DNA from: Deltaproteobacteria bacterium
Lineage (GTDB): Bacteria; Desulfobacterota; Dissulfuribacteria; Dissulfuribacterales; JALVPX01
Direction of reading: 5' to 3'
NCBI GenBank assembly: GCA_027031565.1
Contig: JALVPX010000191.1
Location: 514 to 11,013, forward strand
DNA: 10,500 bases
Below the pieces are notes generated by a model. The model was not told where the DNA came from and ran no database searches. It saw only the letters and a program-made list of their open reading frames with translations. Shown here in pieces: positions 7,340 to 10,500 of the stretch. Position numbers and translations under genes: made by a program. How positions within the stretch are numbered: the stretch's first letter is position 1; every line of letters begins with the position of its first letter.

Positions 7340-7973
7340 GTCTATACGTAAAAAAAGCGATTTACATAAAAAATTCAAAAATCAGTGCATAAGATGCGGA
7401 ACGTGCTGCACCAAAGGAGGCCCTGCCCTCCACGTGGAAGACCGCAATCTTGTTGTGAGCAGCCGCATAGCCCCTGCTCATCTTGTCACCTTTCGCGTGG
7501 GCGAATTGGCCTTGAATCCCGAGAACGGAACCATAATAGAATTGCCGTGTGAAATGATCAAGGTCAGGGGTCTTTCAGACACAACTTGGCAATGCCGCTT
7601 TTATTCCCATCAAGAATCAGCCTGCCTAATTTATGAATACAGACCCCTTGAATGCAGGAGGCTTAAATGCTGGAAGCCCCGTGAAGTAGTTGATCTTTTC
7701 CTCAAAGACTTGATTTCAAGATCAATGCTTATACCGCAAGACAATCCCATTTGGGACATCATACACGCCTATGAAAGCACCTTTCCGGTCAAAGCAATAA
7801 TGGGCCTGGCACTTGAAGCCAAAATTCAGGCCGATGCTGGCCGGGAACTCGAAAAACTCCAAATGCTTGACCATCAGTTCCGAAAAAAGGTGGGGCAGAT
7901 TTTTAATATGGAGCCGACGGCACTCGATTTCTTTCTTGGCAGGCCGGTCTCAATGATAGCAAATGGAATTTAA
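7338..7973 (+). CDS. YkgJ-family cysteine-cluster protein (second of divergent pair)
   Basis: From the ATG at 7338 the protein has 211 residues. It opens with the cluster C17-I-R-C20-G-T-C23-C24 and GGPALH, then has C71, C86, C96, C106 (YEYRPLECRR) and C111. This matches the YkgJ pattern of a CxxCGxCC head and a later RPxxCR, thought to bind zinc, iron or an Fe-S cluster. The C-terminal half (about 120-211) is helical-looking and lacks cysteine. It differs clearly from its divergent neighbour, so the pair is not a recent duplication. A GTG at 7302 would add 12 residues and has AAAGG nine bases upstream (7288-7292). I prefer ATG 7338 because homologues I remember begin 10-18 residues before the first cysteine, but the choice is open. 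Its stop codon sits beside the dsr terminator hairpin, and it converges on dsrD. The substrate or partner is unknown. Confidence 0.85.
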   Translation: MSIRKKSDLHKKFKNQCIRCGTCCTKGGPALHVEDRNLVVSSRIAPAHLVTFRVGELALNPENGTIIELPCEMIKVRGLSDTTWQCRFYSHQESACLIYEYRPLECRRLKCWKPREVVDLFLKDLISRSMLIPQDNPIWDIIHAYESTFPVKAIMGLALEAKIQADAGRELEKLQMLDHQFRKKVGQIFNMEPTALDFFLGRPVSMIANGI

Positions 7974-7974
7974 A

Positions 7975-8009
7975 AAGGCACAGCACTCCCTCAAAGACTG
8001 CTGTGCCTT
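7975..8009 (-). terminator. Rho-independent terminator of the dsrABD operon
   Basis: A perfect 11-bp stem, AAGGCACAGCA (7975-7985) against TGCTGTGCCTT (7999-8009), closes a 13-base loop. Read on the minus strand, the stem runs into TTTTTAAATT, so it terminates transcripts coming from dsrD, whose stop is 24 bases earlier. On the plus strand the stem is followed by only ATCACTAC, so it may slow but should not efficiently end the YkgJ message. The left arm starts two bases after that gene's stop codon. Confidence 0.85.
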
Positions 8010-8033
8010 ATCACTACTAGAAAAGGTAATTAA

Positions 8034-8282
8034 CTACTCTTCGAAGGCCTCTTCTACGCCTTTTCCCATGCCAGGAACACCATACATGGTGGTGCTTCCT
8101 GAGGAGAAGAATTCAAGTTTGCCCTCGCGAACCAATTCATTGGCCGCATTTTTTACCTCTCGAGGCTTGGCCTCAGGCATGGCCTTGTACAAGTCCTTGA
8201 TATACATCTTGGACTTGTGCTTGGCCTTTTTTGTAGCAAACTCCAGAATTTTTTGTTTCAACACTTCTTTATCAACTGCCAT
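8034..8282 (-). CDS. dsrD: Dissimilatory sulfite reductase activator DsrD
   Basis: DsrD is a small cytoplasmic winged-helix protein found with dsrAB in sulfate reducers. Published work shows it stimulates sulfite reduction by DsrAB rather than acting as a classical DNA-binding regulator. The 82 residues (usual size about 78) include AKPREVKNAANELVREGKLE (38-57) and SSGSTTMYG (60-68), which match the Desulfovibrio protein as I remember it. The tail is acidic (EEAFEE). ATG 8282-8280 has a clear GGGGAGG with nine bases of spacing. It follows dsrB by 21 bases on the same strand and is the last gene before the hairpin terminator. The dsrN (cobyrinate amidase-like) gene that follows dsrD in some sulfate reducers is not here. 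Confidence 0.96.
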   Translation of the reverse strand: MAVDKEVLKQKILEFATKKAKHKSKMYIKDLYKAMPEAKPREVKNAANELVREGKLEFFSSGSTTMYGVPGMGKGVEEAFEE

Positions 8283-8303
8283 CTTTATTAGCCTCCCCTC
8301 TTT

Positions 8304-9518
8304 TTAGAGGTTATCGGTGTGGACGGACCACTTGAACTGTGTGGTGGTATGATAAGTATCATATGCCAACCGATAATCGTCAATAGATTTTTCAGTGAAT
8401 GGGATATCGCACTTTTCAAAGAAGCGTTCCCAGCCAATTCTCTCAGCCCACTCACCCAAACGCTCATACTTGTGCGCATCGGCTGCATAAGTTTCCAAGA
8501 TGTTCCTGATAGCTTGTACAGTACTGGGCCACCTTGGAGGCTCGTTTGGAATGTATGGAATAACCAGCTTTGAGAACTTGGGTGCGCTTACCCTGTTGGA
8601 GATCTTTCCGCCAACCAGGATCGCGATTCCGTCGCCCTCACCATCAGCCAGGGGCATGGCCGGGCACATGGTGTAACAGTTACCGCAGAACATGCAGCGG
8701 TCATTGTTGACCCTGACAGTCTTGACCTTTTCACCGTCTATTTCAACAGTGGCAGGCTTGATTGCACCCAGCGGGCAGGCTGCCACTGCCAAGGGAATCT
8801 CGCACACATGGGAGACACGATCATCCTCTACCAGCGGCGGCTTCCTGTGGATGCCAAGGATGGCAATATCCGAGCAATGCACAGCACCGCACATGTTAAG
8901 ACAACATGCAAGAGCAATCCTCACCTGGGCGGGCAGTTTATGGCTTCCAAAATATTCGTAGAGGTCATCCATAACAGCCTTAACTACACCGGATGCATCA
9001 ATAGCAGGTGTGTGGCAATGGACCCAGCCCTGGGTGTGAACAATATTGGTAACCGAAGCACCGGTACCGCCCACAGGGAACTTGTTGGAGCCGCCCGGGA
9101 ACTTGCGTCCACCAAGGTCGTCCAAGAGGGCCCTCAACTGGTCTTCTGATGTGACATGGAACTCAATGTTGTTCCTGGTCGTCCACCTTACATGACCTTC
9201 ACAATATTTTTCAGCTATGTCAGCTATCTCACGAACAAGATCGGTTGTCATGAGACGTGCAGCACCGCACCTTACTGCCCAGACCACGTCTCCAGTTTCG
9301 CTGGTATATTTGATCACGCCAGGCTGTACAATCTCGTGGCTCTTCCATTTACCATAGTTCTTCTTGATGACTTCTGGAAAGAACTGCTCATAGTGAGGAG
9401 GCCCGATATCAGTGATACGGTTCTCCATGGGTTTTTTGGGATTGTAGAGCTTTGCAGCAAGTTCCGGGTCATAAGGCTTATCTAACAACTCAGCCAAGTT
9501 GGTATTGTCTATACTCAT
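8304..9518 (-). CDS. dsrB: Dissimilatory sulfite reductase beta subunit
   Basis: With DsrA this forms the cytoplasmic heterotetramer that reduces sulfite in the last stage of sulfate respiration, passing sulfur to DsrC. The 404 residues hold the siroheme/[4Fe-4S] ligands C168 (GWVHCHTPAID) and C205-C206-x3-C210 (LACCLNMCGAVHC), then a ferredoxin insert with C248 and C275-x2-C278-x2-C281-x3-C285. Near the C-terminus are the typical YIPNEPPRWP (322-331) and LGEWAERIGWERFF. Relative to the roughly 381-residue Desulfovibrio protein there are about 17-20 extra N-terminal residues before NPKKPMENRITDIGP, and a short tail after TTTQFKW. The start is supported by AGGAGGTG (plus-strand bases 9527-9534) eight bases before the ATG. 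C84 (AVRCGAARL) stands where I recall valine. It sits 33 bases after dsrA and 21 before dsrD, in one operon. Confidence 0.98.
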   Translation of the reverse strand: MSIDNTNLAELLDKPYDPELAAKLYNPKKPMENRITDIGPPHYEQFFPEVIKKNYGKWKSHEIVQPGVIKYTSETGDVVWAVRCGAARLMTTDLVREIADIAEKYCEGHVRWTTRNNIEFHVTSEDQLRALLDDLGGRKFPGGSNKFPVGGTGASVTNIVHTQGWVHCHTPAIDASGVVKAVMDDLYEYFGSHKLPAQVRIALACCLNMCGAVHCSDIAILGIHRKPPLVEDDRVSHVCEIPLAVAACPLGAIKPATVEIDGEKVKTVRVNNDRCMFCGNCYTMCPAMPLADGEGDGIAILVGGKISNRVSAPKFSKLVIPYIPNEPPRWPSTVQAIRNILETYAADAHKYERLGEWAERIGWERFFEKCDIPFTEKSIDDYRLAYDTYHTTTQFKWSVHTDNL

Positions 9519-9551
9519 TATATTCTCACCTCCTGATGATATAGGTTCATA

Positions 9552-10500
9552 TTAGGCAGCGTGGCGGGCACGGAATTCCTTGACGTCACGTTCCCAGCCG
9601 CCTTCAACCTCGCTTTCAGACCAGAAGACGTAGGGATTGGACCTGGGCTCCTTGACCATCTGCGGAATTGGTTTGAGTTTAGCGCGCCTGATGAATTCTT
9701 GCAGGCTCTGGCGCTGTATAAGCTCACCAAAACGTTCACGGTTCTTGCCTTCTTCCATCCACCACATCCAGATTTCGTCAACGAAATCCTTGAAGTCATC
9801 GTAGGGAGGCTCCATCTTGATAAATGGAATAGCCAGGGTAGAGAGCTGGGCACCATCCAGGATCGGGGCCTTGGCACCAACGAGAATGGTTGCACCAGTG
9901 TCAACGCCCGGACGAAGGGCCTCAGGCATGACGTTTATACAGTGCATGCAGCGAGTACACTCGCGGTTATCTATCTTCAGCTCATCACCTTCCATCCACA
10001 TGCAATTGGTGGGGCAAAGGTCTATAACTTCTTTCTGAATATCAAAGGCACCCCAGTCGCGGTCGCTGTGAGACCCGGCATTGGGCTTCAGTTCTCCACC
10101 TATGTATGCCTTTACCGCTTCCTGGTCAATGCGGATATCATCACGCCAGGTACCGATTATGGAGCAGTCTGACCGGGCAATGGCTGCGACACAATCATTG
10201 GGACAGCCGGAGACCTTGAATTTGAATTTGTATGGAAATGCCGGCCTGTGAAGCTCGTCCTGGAATGTCTGGGTCAGATCGTAACAGATATCCTGGGTAT
10301 CAATGCAAGCCCACTCGCACCTTGCCTTTCCGATACAGCAAGAGGGTGTACGAAGGTTGGATCCAGAGCCGCCAAGGTCTGAACCAAGCTGATGTGTGAG
10401 ATCATAAAAAATTGGTTCAAGCTGGTCAGTCTTGGTACCCAACAGAACCATGTCGCCAGTAGACCCATGGAAATTGGTCATACCGCTACCACGGTGATCC
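9552..10500 (-). CDS. dsrA: Dissimilatory sulfite reductase alpha subunit, N-terminus outside window
   Basis: About 315 C-terminal codons are visible. The frame stays open to the right edge, reading DHRGSG just before the internal Met at 10481, so no start lies in the window and roughly a quarter of the protein is missing (family length about 437). Numbering from that Met, the cluster ligands are C49-x5-C55 (SCCIGKARCEWAC) and C93-x3-C97 (SGCPNDC). A ferredoxin insert has C156, C160, C175, C178 and C181 (CTRCMHCINVMP). The block GAKAPILDGAQLSTLAIPF and the C-terminal NPYVFW...VEGGWERD are typical. C48 and C106 occupy positions where I recall Asp and Met in Desulfovibrio. DsrA is the structural partner of DsrB and binds siroheme or its metal-free form depending on species. 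It is the first visible gene of the dsrABD operon; the promoter lies beyond the window. Confidence 0.98.
   Translation of the reverse strand, partial: DHRGSGMTNFHGSTGDMVLLGTKTDQLEPIFYDLTHQLGSDLGGSGSNLRTPSCCIGKARCEWACIDTQDICYDLTQTFQDELHRPAFPYKFKFKVSGCPNDCVAAIARSDCSIIGTWRDDIRIDQEAVKAYIGGELKPNAGSHSDRDWGAFDIQKEVIDLCPTNCMWMEGDELKIDNRECTRCMHCINVMPEALRPGVDTGATILVGAKAPILDGAQLSTLAIPFIKMEPPYDDFKDFVDEIWMWWMEEGKNRERFGELIQRQSLQEFIRRAKLKPIPQMVKEPRSNPYVFWSESEVEGGWERDVKEFRARHAA

Noticed and set aside
8319..10172. Several plus-strand open frames of 84-203 codons opposite dsrB and dsrA
   Set aside because: They are antisense shadows of strongly conserved dsr genes, and their translations show no domain.
1..10500. 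CRISPR array, tRNA or rRNA gene, insertion sequence, phage or defence module
   Set aside because: No regularly spaced direct repeats, cloverleaf sequence, transposase or integrase motifs, or terminal inverted repeats were seen on either strand.

Overview
This window looks like chromosomal DNA from a sulfate-reducing (or sulfur-disproportionating) bacterium, most likely of the Desulfobacterota. The main evidence is the dsrA-dsrB-dsrD cluster at the right end on the minus strand. It encodes both subunits of reductive-type dissimilatory sulfite reductase and its small activator DsrD. DsrA and DsrB can be followed almost residue by residue against the Desulfovibrio proteins as I remember them. 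The neighbouring genes (YkgJ-type cysteine clusters, a zinc-ribbon/HEAT/TPR protein) fit that background. All homology statements come from reading motifs by eye; no search was run. The species cannot be named.

Layout from left to right. (1) 1-592, minus: the first 197 codons of an exported HtrA/DegP-like protein that runs off the left edge. All three positions of the serine-protease triad appear to be replaced. (2) 600-1391, minus: uppP, seven bases upstream of the HtrA-like gene and probably co-transcribed with it. (3) 1392-1481: a short divergent promoter region. (4) 1482-6778, plus: a run of four same-strand genes. These are a nagZ-like GH3 hexosaminidase, a ClC channel with a CBS pair (starts and stops overlap in GTGA), a five-repeat TPR protein, and a zinc-ribbon + HEAT + TPR protein. 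(5) 6746-7973: two YkgJ-family cysteine-cluster genes that diverge from one shared CATG. The left one also overlaps the end of the HEAT/TPR gene tail to tail. (6) 7975-8009: a hairpin terminator whose T-run faces the dsr operon. (7) 8034-10500, minus: dsrD, dsrB and the 3' part of dsrA, which enters from the right edge.

The left third is envelope-related. UppP regenerates undecaprenyl phosphate, NagZ trims recycled muropeptides, and the HtrA-like protein is probably periplasmic. The right third is respiratory: DsrAB reduces sulfite and DsrD stimulates it. The middle is a set of protein-binding (TPR, HEAT) and metal-binding (zinc ribbon, YkgJ) proteins with no assignable pathway.

I see no tRNA, rRNA, CRISPR array, insertion sequence or phage gene, and no stretch over 300 bases without a gene. 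I did not find a convincing wholly new system. The observations most worth following are the degenerate HtrA-like protein coupled to uppP, the zinc-ribbon/HEAT/TPR protein, and the compressed gene arrangement around the YkgJ pair.
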